From Ciona savignyi (lineage: Eukaryota > Chordata > Ascidiacea > Phlebobranchia > Cionidae), in assembly GCA_000149265.1 (NCBI GenBank), contig CH003137.1, positions 899,668 to 963,667 of the forward strand: a DNA stretch of 64,000 nt, in the 5' to 3' direction. A program made the position numbers and the translations under genes. The notes beneath the pieces were generated by a model that was given only the letters and a program-made list of their open reading frames with translations, was not told where the DNA came from and searched no databases. How positions within the stretch are numbered: position 1 is the first letter of the stretch; each line of letters opens with the position of its first letter. This document shows positions 12,603 through 25,700 of the stretch, one piece after another.

Positions 12603-13410
12603 AACCATTTGTGTTTTCCTATCCCAGATGGTAATTATAATTAATTTTCTCTTTTAGAGATCTCAACTTTAGTTTTACAATTTAACCTCTCATAAAAATG
12701 TATAGTTAGTTGATATCGCGCTTTGTTGATTGATATAATTGCGACTTGTTGTCTGCAATTTGTTTCAATGCACACGAAGTCAAAACTATTTGTTAAAGCA
12801 CCAAGAGTCATACTGCCTAGAAATTCTTGTTTAAATTGTCAAGAAATTCTTTCGGTGAAGAAGATTATCCCTTTCCCCGACTCAATCAACTGCACTTCGC
12901 CGGAGGCTTTGGTCTTCTTTTCTCCCGATGATTCAATAAGATGAACTGGTTAATGGTTGTGCAACAAATCATTGTGGAGACTTTGCATTTTACTGTTTCT
13001 AATTTTTTGATAAAACATAACAAACGAAAGCAAGCGGCAATTGCTTTAGCTATCTTTAAGCTCAGTTTTGTAACTAACTTGGTAGACATTCGAACTTGGT
13101 TAAGTTTTTATTTGTATAATAACATGCACCCATAAACTAAAAACACGTAATGCTGTACCACTGCTGGAACAAGGCAACTTTTATACAACGCACATTATTC
13201 TGTAACAATGGGAGGTCGTCACAGTAATGTAAACATAATTTAATCGGAGTGGGAAGTAGTCTTATACTGTCTTTAAAAATGCCAATGATGCCGTTACAAT
13301 TTATAAAAAGTATTTAAACTAGGGTACGAAGTATGAACCCTGTAGCGGCCACATAAATAGGTACCGCGGGCCGTGCTGTGGCCCGCGGGCAGTATGTTGC
13401 ACCCCTACTG
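12603..13410. other. Intergenic stretch, nothing recognised
   Basis: AT-rich sequence with two short overlapping open frames (12723-12944 and 12941-13135) that match no family I know. A GC-rich hairpin (GCGGGCC...GGCCCGCGGGC) lies at about 13366-13390. Confidence 0.35.
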
Positions 13411-13670
13411 TTCTAAACACATGCGGCTAGAGACAGAACGGTAGTCTGGTTTTTCTCTGCTGGATGGCGCTATTTATCAGCTGTACTAAAGCGGGGAGGA
13501 GGGAAACTACTAACTAAAATTACGGACACTAATTTTAACCCATTCCTGAACACTAAACTTAACCGCAGGACTAACAATAACTCTAGCCCCATGTTTATTA
13601 CACCATTTACGCATTTTAAGTAAATAGTGTTTACAATCAAAAAACTGCGAAGAGATCGATTACTTTAGCC

Positions 13671-14008
13671 CAGGGGTTCTTAAACTGGGGGGCGTGAAAA
13701 CTTCTCAAGGGGGGCGCGAGCATAACAGTGACATATTAATGAAAGTGGATTTTTGGCACTTGTGAGTATAAAGACAAAATGTCGTAACAAACTGGAATGC
13801 GAAGCAGATCTTCGATGTTTGTTGTTTTTAACAAAGCCTCGAATTAACGACTAGTTTCCCAAAAACAGTTGCATCCTTCACACTAAGCAGGGCAATGGCA
13901 AATAAATTATTATTCTATTTTTCGTAAATTTGATTTTTGAGTAGGTGAGGCGTGAGCATGAATCACAAATCTCAAGGGGGCGCGAGTGAAAAAGTTTAAG
14001 AACCACTG
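13671..14008. mobile_element. hAT-type MITE (CAGTGGTTCTTAAAC family), nested
   Basis: A 338-bp element with ends CAGGGGTTCTTAAACT and its complement AGTTTAAGAACCACTG-like. It is flanked by an exact 8-bp duplication CTTTAGCC (13663-13670 and 14009-14016). There is no coding capacity. It lies inside the MITE at 13419-14453 and is therefore younger. Other copies are at 62564 (inverted, in UAP1) and a degraded part at about 42485-42625. Confidence 0.88.
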
Positions 14009-14120
14009 CTTTAGCCAATGCTTGGAAAAATTCCAAAAATGCTCAGACAAGCTGAATGCGGGGTTATGATGAGTTTGTTTATAACTAAGAAACAAAAGAG
14101 TTAAAAAAACGGAAAAAAAG

Positions 14121-14192
14121 CTCCCGGTAGGGGAATCGAACCACAGCCTCCCGCGTGACAGGCGGCGACGCTTACCACTACACTAACGAGGA
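14121..14192 (-). tRNA. tRNA-Asp(GUC)-like sequence, probably a pseudogene
   Basis: Read on the minus strand, this 72-nt sequence follows eukaryotic tRNA-Asp closely: TCCTCGTTAGTGTAGTGGTAA, then anticodon loop CTGTCAC (GUC), then GGTTCGATTCCCC. It is followed by a T7 run suitable for Pol III termination. Folding by eye shows four mismatches: one in the acceptor stem, one in the anticodon stem and two in the T stem. It is therefore probably decayed. It sits inside a MITE, which is an odd place for a tRNA gene and suggests capture. Confidence 0.6.
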
Positions 14193-14461
14193 ATACGATT
14201 AGTAAGTGCGAAAACTAGTATAAGACAGTCGCGGGTGCCTCTAAATACTACAGGACCGCTTAGATCACTTAGATTGCTATAGAAAGTAATTCTAACCCTG
14301 TCCCAAACACTAATCTCAACCCCAGAACTAACTTTAACCCCAACCCTAACATTAATATCGAAAATAGTTACTCCCCAGATAATTCCAAAAAAATAAAAAG
14401 GCGCCACCCAGCAGAGAAAAATCAGACTACCGTTCCGTCCCTAGTCGCATCTGTTCTAAAC

Positions 14462-15209
14462 TAACCAATACCAACTAAATTCTTCAAAATCTCGATGACC
14501 AGAGCTATAAATTAACTTAATTGCAACATATTTTTGTTTGATCTAGCTAGTAGCTCAGTCTGCCCATTATTAGACGAAGTTGGTGGTACAGAAATATTTT
14601 ACCGAGCTCTACTGAACTATTACAAAACCGCCGCGTTTAAGAAACTTTGACGCGAAGCCAAGTACATACTTAAGCAAACATGTTAGTATGGTGGTTCCCC
14701 CCTTTGTTACGCATAAAAAACATATCTTTATTTATTGTGACTAAACAGATATTCCAAATAATGAAATAATTTAGGTACCACCATCCAAATCAATTTAATT
14801 AGTAGAAAGACATCTAAAACACCATATGCAACAGGTCTATACATTTAAATTGTAAAGCAATCTATGAGAAATGTTGTTTTAGTTTAAAATTTTACATGTT
14901 ACGTGTATTAGACAACATGATTTAAGAAAGTATTGCAAAGCAACATCTCATATTTCTTTCTAAAGTTGTTTTCGGTTTTAAAATCCGTTATGTTAATTTT
15001 CTTTTCTTTCAATTCTATCTTTGCGTTTTTCACGTAGATAAAACCTCCAATCCCACAACAAGCATCGACTGCATACCGTTTTCTACAGGAAACGTTACGC
15101 TAGCTTACGCATAGCATGTAAATAATGGTCAAATGTTTTCATCAATTTAAGATATAATAGGACTACACAGCAAGCATATATTTGTTTGTGATTAAATTTT
15201 GACACTAAA
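14462..15209. other. Intergenic stretch before MVB12
   Basis: AT-rich, with no recognised gene or repeat. It probably holds the promoter of the MVB12 gene. Confidence 0.35.
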
Positions 15210-18200
15210 ATGAATCAACAACCCATTACCAACGTCTGTATCGTTGCTGAAAAAAACAATTGCCCACCAAGATATGAAATCGTAAGTAATGTGGCTTTCT
15301 GTATATTGGGGACAATACTAAAGGATGTAAATGTGTAAAATGATACTGATTACTAACCCATATCGCATATTTAAATACCAGTAGCATATTCCTATTATTG
15401 TTTTACAGATAGACCTTTGTAATGAAATACATTTTTTACATGAATTTTTAAAAAAGCCTTTTGCCTAGTATGAAAAGTATGATTGATTTTACGCAAAAAA
15501 TTGTATGTGTCTAACATAACATACTTTTCCTACTAGTCTGGTACCAACCCAATACACCCCTTGGTTAAAGAACCACTGTATAATACGGTATTAAAAAACA
15601 AAATGTAGCCTAATGAATCAAACACTGAAACTCTGTAGAAAAAACTTATAACTTACCGGTACTGACTTAATAACAAATGTGCATTGATTTTTAAACAGTT
15701 GGATCGAACCATCGAAAATGAAGATGCTGATTTTTGGAAGGATGGATTATTTAAGAGTAAAGTACGAAGGTATATATGTTTCACAAGAACAATTCCATCA
15801 AATCAGGTGATTCTTCTTAGGCAAAATACCTGTAGATACGTCAGTATTTTGATAATGATCTAATGTTATAAGCAATTTTATTATAAAGGTTTAAAATATT
15901 ATACTATTTTATAACATGTTTTATCGACTGTTAGTATTGCCGCCTTTCCTGTTCCCATGTCATAGGCAGTTATATTTTGTTTTTTCAGTTTGGACGAAAA
16001 AAATAATAAACCTTCGGTAATTTGTGTTTATTGTTTTCCCATTTACCTAGGTAAACATTAAATTTAATTATTCTTACATTGGTACAGCTCAACCAAGTTA
16101 TAACAGACATGGCATTAGTTGGAGCAAAAGATCCGATACCCAATGGCTACACTGCTATTAAGGAGACTTCTGATACCAGAGAACAAGCGTTAAAGAAACA
16201 TACCCTTTGTGTACGATACATTGTTAAAACTGCAACAAGTTCTGCTATTTCGGACATTATGCTATGTCGAGATAATTACTACAAAGAGAAAATGTATACT
16301 CTAATGGGGTAAGTGATACCGCCTACCGGTACTTAGGGATCAATTATTATAAATCTATATTGTTACTTTTTACTTATATAAAATATTTCCTATACATTTA
16401 ATAAAAGAGATATTAAATTTGTACTGGTATATGTATTTCTAATTATTATAACTGTCAATAAAAAATGGCTATCATTTTGTGTAGCTTTGATTCAAAGCTT
16501 TTAAACCTTCGATTTAAAACTATACAAATATAACTTAACTTGCCCAGTAGACCTATAAGCTCTTTGTTAAAAATTGGTGAAATTAAAACTTGTTTTTCAT
16601 TTTAAATGAATTAAAGCAGAATAATATAACAATACCAAACAAGAATTTGTAATAACTATAATACTTGAAACTTGAAAGAAACAGTCCACATTTGTGTGTA
16701 ATCCAGTTTATTGCATATATTAAGAATTTTGTTTGTCGTGCTTGAATCGGAATATAAAATTTACAACCAATCTAATGCTGTACACTACTTTTCCTTTGTC
16801 ATCTGAAATGTTATCAACTAGAAACTGAAAATGTTATCAACTAGATTTTATTTCAATAGGATACTGAAGAGGTCAATTGTAGATATAACAATACTGAATT
16901 AAAGTTTTGAAATCTATCTTAACTCGATGTAATCATGTCCACCTATTATGTAATAAAGTATATAAAACATACAAAATGAAAACTAACAAAATCCAAGTAT
17001 AAAGACTCTGCAGTAGCCTATATCATAACATTGGAATACTAGTTTATCACAGTCTTCCATAATATCAATGCACAAACCACAATACATTTTAATTCCTAAT
17101 TCTTAAGATATTTTTAAAATAGGTAATTGTTAATTCATTTCATTTTTTACAAAATAAAAATATTTTGGATTTCTGGTATTTTGTTATTGAATTTTTAATA
17201 TTGTGTTGTGTATATAATAGTATTAATATGTTGTAAATATACTTTTCACATCTTTGTATTTAAATATTAACAAAAAATAAAGATTTATAATTAAAAAATT
17301 TACAGTTAATTATAATGTCAATTTAACTGTTTTGTTTAGTTGCTTTCGCCAACCCTTTATTATGTTATACAAATTTATCATTACTTAAATGATTGAGCAG
17401 AAATTTTCAATCTAACAGTGTCATCGTGTCTAAAGCCATGTCTAAAAATTTTATACACTTAGTTACTAACTAAGTCAGTAGTTTTTAATGAAAGCAGTTG
17501 AATAGTTTCTAGTTATAGATAATACATACATTATGATATATCTTTTCACTAAAATGTTGTTAAATACATTCAACTATTTAAGGTTTTTAATAAATAAAGT
17601 ATGCAAAAACACAACCTTAACTATTTTTTTAGTTAATATAGGTGTTACTTTTATTAGAGTGTAGATGAGATATAATATATTTTAAACACCAGAGAGCTAA
17701 ATGGAATATATGTGGCGTTCAAATTGAGCGCAATCAGCCAATCGCATACCCGCCCAGCCCCACCACCCCCGGTACAGATGACACACATCACCCCTGTTAA
17801 TGCACCTTCCCCTATGTACAACAACACAGCCAAGTTGAATACATCTCAACTGCATAACCCTGTGTCAGGTAAGTAAAATGGTCTCTTATGGCTTCTGTGC
17901 TTATATGTAGATTCTTACAGCATTAAAGTGATCTGAAAAACATCTTAAAAGCCAGTTAAGTAATTCTCTGTAATTTCTTAGTCTTGGAATTCAAAATCAT
18001 GTTCACTGAAATGTCGAAAAGTGTAAAATTCTTTAAGTGGACTTTTCTTCGTATTCAAGCCATGTACAATGGTGACAACTAACAAACAATAAGCATAATT
18101 GATGACTGTTAGTATGTTTTGTATCTTGTATGTCAGGCGTGGTGAAGCATGGAAACTGCCTAGCTTAGCTTTAATATGGACCAAATATTGATTATTTGTC

Positions 18201-19064
18201 AAAGTCATTTCAGTAGAATTAGACCTTTTAAGTATGTTAAAATTTGGATTTCTTTTAAGTATTATTCACCAGATTGCATGATGTAATAAACAATAATAAT
18301 TAGTAACATATTTCTCTTGGTTATAGGAATTGATGGTATCGAATGGAAACTGCACGATCGGTTGCTAAAATTAAAAACCACTTCACCTAAAGTAAGTTTA
18401 GTTCAGCAGTTTTATGTAAACTCTTTAAATTTGGAGACTACTGTTTTTTAAGTGGTTAAATGTTCGCCTGTCTGTGTGACTTCTAGTTAAGTTGAATTGT
18501 AACGATTCAATACAAAGTTTTAATAGTTCCCAGAAAGAACTATTACATCAATGTAAATGATTAATTTTATAACAACATTTTTAAATTGTCATGCCAAACA
18601 ACTGTAAATTTAGTCATTTTGGTTAACAAATCTCATTATTAGTCCTAAATATTACAAAATCAATTTGTGTAATTTAGGACATTTTCAGAAAAAAAACATT
18701 ACTAAACTTATGTTATAAAAATGTATACGGTGGAGTGGAATTACCGGAGCTATTTTAACACTTCTCGTTTTTAAGGGTTTTTGTGTTATATGTCGTGCTA
18801 TAGTTTTTGTTCAACTCAACCAAGCAAAACTTCTTTGTTTATGCTATGATTTCACTCATATTCTTAATCATACAGCCGAGTAGAAGATACTTATGCATAA
18901 TAACTGTTGATTAAAGAAAAAATATTTTACTTTGGTTTTAGTGGTATACTTTTATATTTCAGGTTGAAACTCTTGAAAATATTGAAATTAGAACCAGATC
19001 AGAAGTAGTGGAACTTTGTGCTTACGACTTTAGCCAAGAGAAAACAATATTGTACTCTTCATAA
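15210..19064 (+). CDS. MVB12-type ESCRT-I subunit (MABP and UMA-like regions), 6 exons
   Basis: Multivesicular body subunit 12, part of ESCRT-I, which sorts ubiquitinated cargo at endosomes. Exons are 15210-15281, 15699-15806, 16088-16308, 17693-17868, 18327-18391 and 18963-19064, all phase-matched, giving 247 aa. The N-terminal MABP domain opens with MNQQPITNVCIVAEKNNCPP. It continues with DADFWKDGLFKSKVRRYICF, almost the vertebrate DADLWKDGLFKSKVTRYLCF, then IPNGYTAIKETSDT. A Pro-rich linker (RPAPPPPVQ) follows. The C-terminal part, with GIDGIEWKLHDRL and ENIEIRTRSEVV, aligns with the vertebrate AMDGVPF and KSLADIEEEY region (UMA). The third intron (16309-17692) is very AT-rich and shows no element. 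The gene converges on FAAH, with about 650 bp between stop codons. Whether it matches MVB12A or MVB12B cannot be decided. Confidence 0.9.
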
Positions 19065-19716
19065 ATCTGTCATTCACGCCTGGTGCACTTACATCATACA
19101 TTAATGTTTTTCATAGTGATTTGTTACCTAATCATTATTTGTCCTATAATTGTATTTTTGAGCAGAGTAATACATCTCTTCCAATTTCCTCCATGTTATT
19201 AAACCATACTGTGAAAAGTCGTGTAGGTGCTGTTGGCTTATGTAAACATGGTAAGCAGAAATTTGGTTTACTTGAAAGGCAGTTGCACAGTGTAAACATT
19301 CTATGCTCCAACAATTTTAGGGTTAACCATTAAAACCATATTTCGACTCTTTCACAGTACTGGGCAGTCTCATCCATGACACTAAAATTACACATTCATC
19401 ATTGTAACATATGTTGTAAATGATTGAAGCTCCACATCCCTGTTTAACAGATCCCACCACCTTTTAGATGATCCTCCTCAGACCAGACTAAAATTATACT
19501 CCTTCCCTGTGTAAACACAAATTATACACCATACTTGAGACTTTTCATGTTTAATTCCCACAAGTGCACAGTGCGATCTACAAGAAAAAACATTAAACTT
19601 TTTAAAGTTTTCCGCATAATCATGTTGTAAACTATTCTGCAACTGAACATTTTTACTTAATCTTTAATGCATAGAATGATGGTAAAGAGTTTAAACTTAT
19701 GAATATTCTTTGCTTT
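19065..19716. other. Shared 3' region of two convergent genes
   Basis: Non-coding sequence between the MVB12 and FAAH stop codons. It must contain both polyadenylation regions. No repeat or RNA gene is seen. Confidence 0.45.
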
Positions 19717-22700
19717 TTAAGCTTGGACTTGAAGTCCACTCTCAATTTCTTTCATCAACCGAAGACAGATTTCATCTTTCCAAGGCAAACCAACAACCTG
19801 AACACCAACTGGCAACCCTGTGCTCTTTAAGTTGGCCTGGAAGTTAAAATTGATGGTAAATACTAAAACTTCCAATGGTTATCATCAAAAGTTAACTCAT
19901 GGTGAATTATTTTGCTGTCTACGAGTTGTCACTGAAATTTATTTCAGATTGTGCTAACATTTGTTTCAAATGAGATGATTAAAGAAATTTACACAATGTC
20001 TGTTGAGTTTGCCTCTATCTTTAAAAAAACTACTCAATGACCATAGTCTTGAGAGTTGAGAAGTGTACTGTTTGAGACTTGAGTTTAACACATAAAACTA
20101 CTGGGTTAAATTTCATTAGTTTCATTTGACTGACCTATAAATTACCCGTACGAGCTAACTAGTAAGACAACATTTATAGATCACCCTTTTAATATGTCGG
20201 TCCCAATTATCTCCATAATGTCCTTTGTAATCTTTCAGCTGCTCTGTGTCCGAGTGGGTTACCTTTGTCACAGGGACAACCCCTCCAGGGCAGTTAAGTA
20301 GATTGTAGAGGCCGGTGTAGCTTACAAGAGCTGTGGAACATGTCATCATTTTAATGCAGATGCTAAGGAAAAGTTATGATCATTTTTATTGTTTTAACCA
20401 GGTTATTAATACTGTTGGAACAGAAAAAGAGCAGTCACTGACAGATGCGATAGCAAAACCTAATATTATCATATTAATATTGAGGCACTGATAATTGGAT
20501 ACTTAAGTCACCTGAGATATGGTCCACACAACCGATGGGAGCAGCAGCTATGGGGAAGGGTGGGCAGATCACTGCATCCAACTTCATTTCACGCCAGTGA
20601 GCAAAGAACTCTGTTCTGTATTGAACTGCTTCATGTTGTAGGTTCCAATATCGATGCACACTCCCGTCACCACCTCCATGTAGTACCAGGTCGTCCGCAA
20701 TCCTTTTAGACTGTGTCAATAGATCAAGTTTATTAGAAATTAACAATATGGATGTGACCCAAACACCATTAGATGGCCTTTGCCAGAACAGAAAGTTTTT
20801 AAGTTTAATTCCTACTGCATATACTAAAGCTCTACAACAATTTGTCAGTTTATGGGTATGAGGTACTAGGTTAAAGCACTTTTCTGGGCATTAGGTGGTG
20901 GACAGGATAATCAATCTTCAAGATTAAGAAAACACAAAGGGCACTACCACACAAACAATCATTATATTAGCTTACATCCACCATAAGGTTACTGGAGCTT
21001 GGCGGTGCATTAAATATGATTGAAACAATCTGTGGTTTTAGTACAACTCAATAATTAACTGTTTTTACTGAGAGGTTCTGTCATTTTTGTAAAAACTAAT
21101 CCACATCAGGTTCAGTTTATGGAAATTTCCCAAGGAAACAAACAACGAGTTTTTAAACCTAAAATATTTTAACTGAAAGGGATACCAGGCTATTTAGAGG
21201 GACAAAGTTTGATGTTAACCACTTACCATAAATCCGATCACAAATGATTGGATTCTTCTCAAGAAAGTTGGGCATGCTAATCTGTAGTAATGGTTGCGAA
21301 GTAGTGGGTCAACTGGACTGTATTTCAAGCTTTTCAATGTGTGTTTGCCTCCATCAGCAAAAAAAGCTGCAAAAATAGAGTTTAGAGCAAATAATTGGTT
21401 GCCATGCATACAACTAAAAAAGTTTTTTTTAATTATTTGTTTAATATAAAGGGTTTAGAATTAGAACTTATAAATCTACTGGTTTCAGGTAATACCTGAT
21501 AATTAATTGCCTTGCCGAAATTAAAGAATTGTATTCACTTAAATTTTTACAACAATGTTTTTATTGCCAATTTAAAAAAATGTATTATTTATCATAACTG
21601 AATAAACAGGAATAGCTTACACTGCTTGTGATTGACAATGTATTCTGTTAACTGTCTCTAAATCATATTCAACACACCACTATAGATAACTGAAGACAAG
21701 AGGTGACAAATGTAAGTGCTATAAGTGCCTATGTTGTTTAACTTCAAGGATAAACATAAATATGGTGTCCTGCTACATTTTAACCGTGGAAAAGTGCAAA
21801 CAGTTTTGATATTGGTAAGAGTTGACAAAGACACACCAGATGTGTAAATTTTCATAGCATCTTCGATCCGTGGAACTTTAAATGGAACCAAAACATGTCC
21901 GGCCTTTTCCAGCATTTCCTTTGTTATTCGTACGGCCCGTTGAACAGAAGGAACAGCTTCAAGATAGCCATCGGTCATGTAGTATCCGATGCGCAACGGC
22001 ATTTTTGATTGGAAGTCCTATTGGTATTTAAGTTAAAGTCCTGATATTACAGTACAACTAAGTGTAGTTGTGTCTATGGGCATAGTACCTTTAACAAACA
22101 TTGCCTTAATCAAGTGGAGTAATACCACATATGAAACACACTACGAAAGCTTAAACAACCCGATTGTGGAAATAATGTAATTATGACGACATTTTGTCCC
22201 TCTCCCAAAATAAACATACCAACCAAAAGTTGTACCTCTTCATTAAAGGGTAGAGGTGGGAGATTTTGATCAAGTTCAAACATAAGAGGACAAGCCAGAG
22301 CGCGCATTGCAAGAACCAGGGTGTCCACATTGGGTGCCATTGGACCAATCGAAGCAAATAAACAACTCTGTCCTGGTAAGGACCCTAGAAAATTAAAAGC
22401 ATTTTCTAGCAACAAACGCAATACCACATGGCCATTAAATATGATATTTCCTGTGAAAGGGCATGGTTAATGCATTTTAAAAAGGCAAATCATCATATTT
22501 CATCCTGCCCACAGTCAGATTATCAGAAATACTACAGTGTGTTAATTAGACATTACTACAGTTGTTTACCTACCTATTAAATAACTAGGTTCAGACAACA
22601 TCCATTAAGATCCTTTTTCCAGAAAACAACCGACAAGTTAGTGGCTGGTTTCATTTAAATAAAAACTTGTGAATTCTGACCTTGAAGTCCAAGATTACTC

Positions 22701-25700
22701 AATCTCCCTTTTGTTGGTTTGAGACCACAGCATCCAGATAGATGTGCGGGAGCCCGGATGCTACCACCGATGTCAGTTCCAAACCCAAGTGGGGAACCCC
22801 CTGAGCCAATTAGGGAACCTTCTCCGATTGATGAACCACCAGGAGTGAAATCAACGTTGTGGGGATTACCCGTGACCCCAAAAATTGGGTTTCCACTTTC
22901 AAATCTGGATTTAAGATAAATTAAAAAAGGAAACAAACTTGCAATTTTAAATTCAAATTGATCTACACCAGCTCAATTTCCCCTTCAAGACAGTATCACT
23001 TTCTCTTGTGAGAATAAGAAAAAGAAACTGATAATGTTTGTCAGAGTTTGTGGTGATCTGTATAGATCTAAGTTTGTTTTAAAAATATAGTTTAGTTATG
23101 AGAATTGGAACTATGAATACCATTCATCTTGCCAAGAATATAATGGCAGGGTTCGAATTAAGGGATCGCGAATCGCTAATCGCCAACCGTTTTTTAAGTT
23201 CGCGAATTACAAAATTTAACAAAATCGCGAAAATATAAATTACGATTACTGATTTCGCGCACTTTTAATAATAAATCATTAACACGTTAATATAAAATCG
23301 TTTGCCTTCAACATAACATTTAACAATGGAATTTCTATTACATTTATTTACCTTGCCTTTACTTTGTATTATTGACGCATAATAAGCATTTCTATCACAA
23401 CGCAACAATAGCCATTATGCGTTAATATACCACAATTTCTTTAATTATGATTGGCGGAGATGCAACACACCTCTTTATAATAAGGTTATATGGTGTTTTA
23501 ACAAGTAAGATTACTCGTTTCAAAGGCTTCGTTTCGTCGATTCTCGTCCTATCCTACACGCATTAACTTACGATACGTTTATCGTAGTTTATCATTACTA
23601 CTATGTAACGGTACTGTTTACTTAATGAATTATCTTTCTGGCTTTAAAGATTAGTTTGAGAGGTTCTGAAATCGCATTCTAAGGCAATTTAACATGGGTA
23701 ATGCACGAAAACGACTTTCTTCTAACCCACGCATTTCGCGAATCGTTTCAAAATCGTTAATTCGAACCCTTAATGGACCCTGATACCAATATAAATTTAC
23801 GAACTTACGACTGCATTGATTGGACAAGGTTTGTTTTTACAAACGGCACTGCCCCACAGCTCTTGAGCACCTTCACAATCACACTGTCATCCAATGCAGG
23901 TTTGCCAATAAGACAAGTATAACCGATGGTTGAATCCATACCCTAGTTGGAAATCATTGTCAATATATTTGCCGGTTATATATTGCAGAGTGAGGGATTA
24001 AACTTTTCCATATACCTTGTATTTAGTTAAGACTATCTGTAGTGGACTATCAGTTCGTACAGTATTTAACATAATTAGAGTTATGTTCAACAAATTTGTG
24101 GAGGAAAAAGATAGAGGGGATGTTATTACAGGAGCAATGGTCATTTTTTCTTGCACTAACTGACTAACTGTCCAGTTATCAGAGCTATTGCAGTGTGTTG
24201 TATATGATTTAGATTTTAGACTTTTACTTAAGAACACACTAACCACCAGGTTTGGGCAATGTCCACTAAGTGCCTTGCCCACTGACACATCTCTAAGCCA
24301 GTTTCAAACCTGCAAGCTGCAACCTTTTAGCTAAAAGCTTGCTCAGTGTTAAATTTACACAGAATTCTTGTTTTAACCATTTAGTGTTTACCACGAAAAT
24401 TGTACCTTTGTCATGATGCACTCCTTCAAGCTAACAGGAAGTGCGTAGAGGTTCGAGTTGAAGAAGTCGGCTCTGTTTTCCGATAAACTTTTCGCCAAAA
24501 CCCTCGCTCCAGGTATCACACCGGTCACAGAATTAAACTTTTTGGTGTCCGAGCATGCCTGGACAAAGTATCCCACATAATCAGATGACCCAATGAAACT
24601 ACTTTAGGAAGATCAAGTAACACCTAAATAATTGGTGATGTTATGATATAAATTTACTGGTATCGATGTTTCAGAATGTTACCAGGTACTTGTTGTTATG
24701 CTATGATGCAAGTTGTATTTTTGAGCTCCTGCTTTAAAAAATGTTTAGGTGCTTTCGCACAATGGATGCGTTTTCGGTATTGAGAAATGCATAACAGGTG
24801 TTATGTGTCCTAGTTTTTTCTATTGAGAGGACTATATATAATTCTATTTGAGTTCTATTGAGAGGACTATATATAATACAAGAATATTATATTTGCAACT
24901 TCGTGTTTTACTCCTATACAATAAGATTGTGTATGTATATAAGCTGACCCAATTATGAAAAATTGCCTTTTTTTCTGGTTGGGTACTAAATTGAAACTAA
25001 AGGTTCAAATTAAAAAAAAAAATTAGTCTTCCCGACGTGACCATTCAGCTTTTTTTACTTTCCAATTAGTGGACTAATTGGAAAACAAATGTTATATTTC
25101 AACGGTTGTATGCAAGTATCTGGAAAAATTATTGTGCAACGTATTTGCAGTGTAATCTCAGCAATAGGCATAGCTAACTGTCATAAATGAACTCGCTTCA
25201 ACAAACTTAAACTAATTAATAAAAACTTTTTAATATCATAAGCACCCTGTATGATTGGACCGGGTGACTGGGGGTGCTGTTTCGCCACCCATAGATATCA
25301 GCAACCTTTATAACCAACAAGAACAAAAATCAACATAATATTGATAATAATTTCATATCGAAATATTTATTTATGATGTCTAAATTAAGATTTTAAAAAT
25401 TTCAATTCACCTTGTATAAATAGGCATTTAAAATATCCACAGGATCTATATCCCCACTCTTTGCTGCATTTATTAGTTCTTCAGCAACCATCGATAAAAT
25501 GTTGTTTAGTTCAGTATCATCCTGTAAAAAATGTCAACATCAATCTATCAGCGTTCAGTCTATTTGTACATAGTAAGTTGTGTCCTTGGGAAAAGCACTC
25601 AGTGACATTGCCAGAACTAAGTAGATTAATGGGTTAATTACTAAAATTGAAGAAATGTCTCTATCATATTTAGCCCACAGAAACAACTTCTGTGACCCAA

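Larger units (their letters stand above)
13419..14453. mobile_element. hAT-type MITE with about 60-bp terminal inverted repeats
   Basis: Both ends carry the same inverted sequence: GCGGCTAGAGACAGAACGG on the left, and on the right its complement, read as GCGACTAGGGACGGAACGG. The similarity continues inward to TTTTTCTCTGCTGG. An exact 8-bp duplication TTCTAAAC flanks the element (13411-13418 and 14454-14461), the length typical of hAT transposition. It contains no transposase. It encloses a second MITE (13671-14008) and a tRNA-Asp-like sequence. Degenerate CTAACCC-like stretches lie near both ends. A partial relative occurs at about 33004-33150. Confidence 0.8.

Noticed and set aside
12723-13135. 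Two short overlapping open frames
   Set aside because: No family similarity, and composition is like the surrounding non-coding DNA.
13366-13390. GC-rich hairpin as a terminator or structured RNA
   Set aside because: A single short palindrome without conserved context; no basis for a function.
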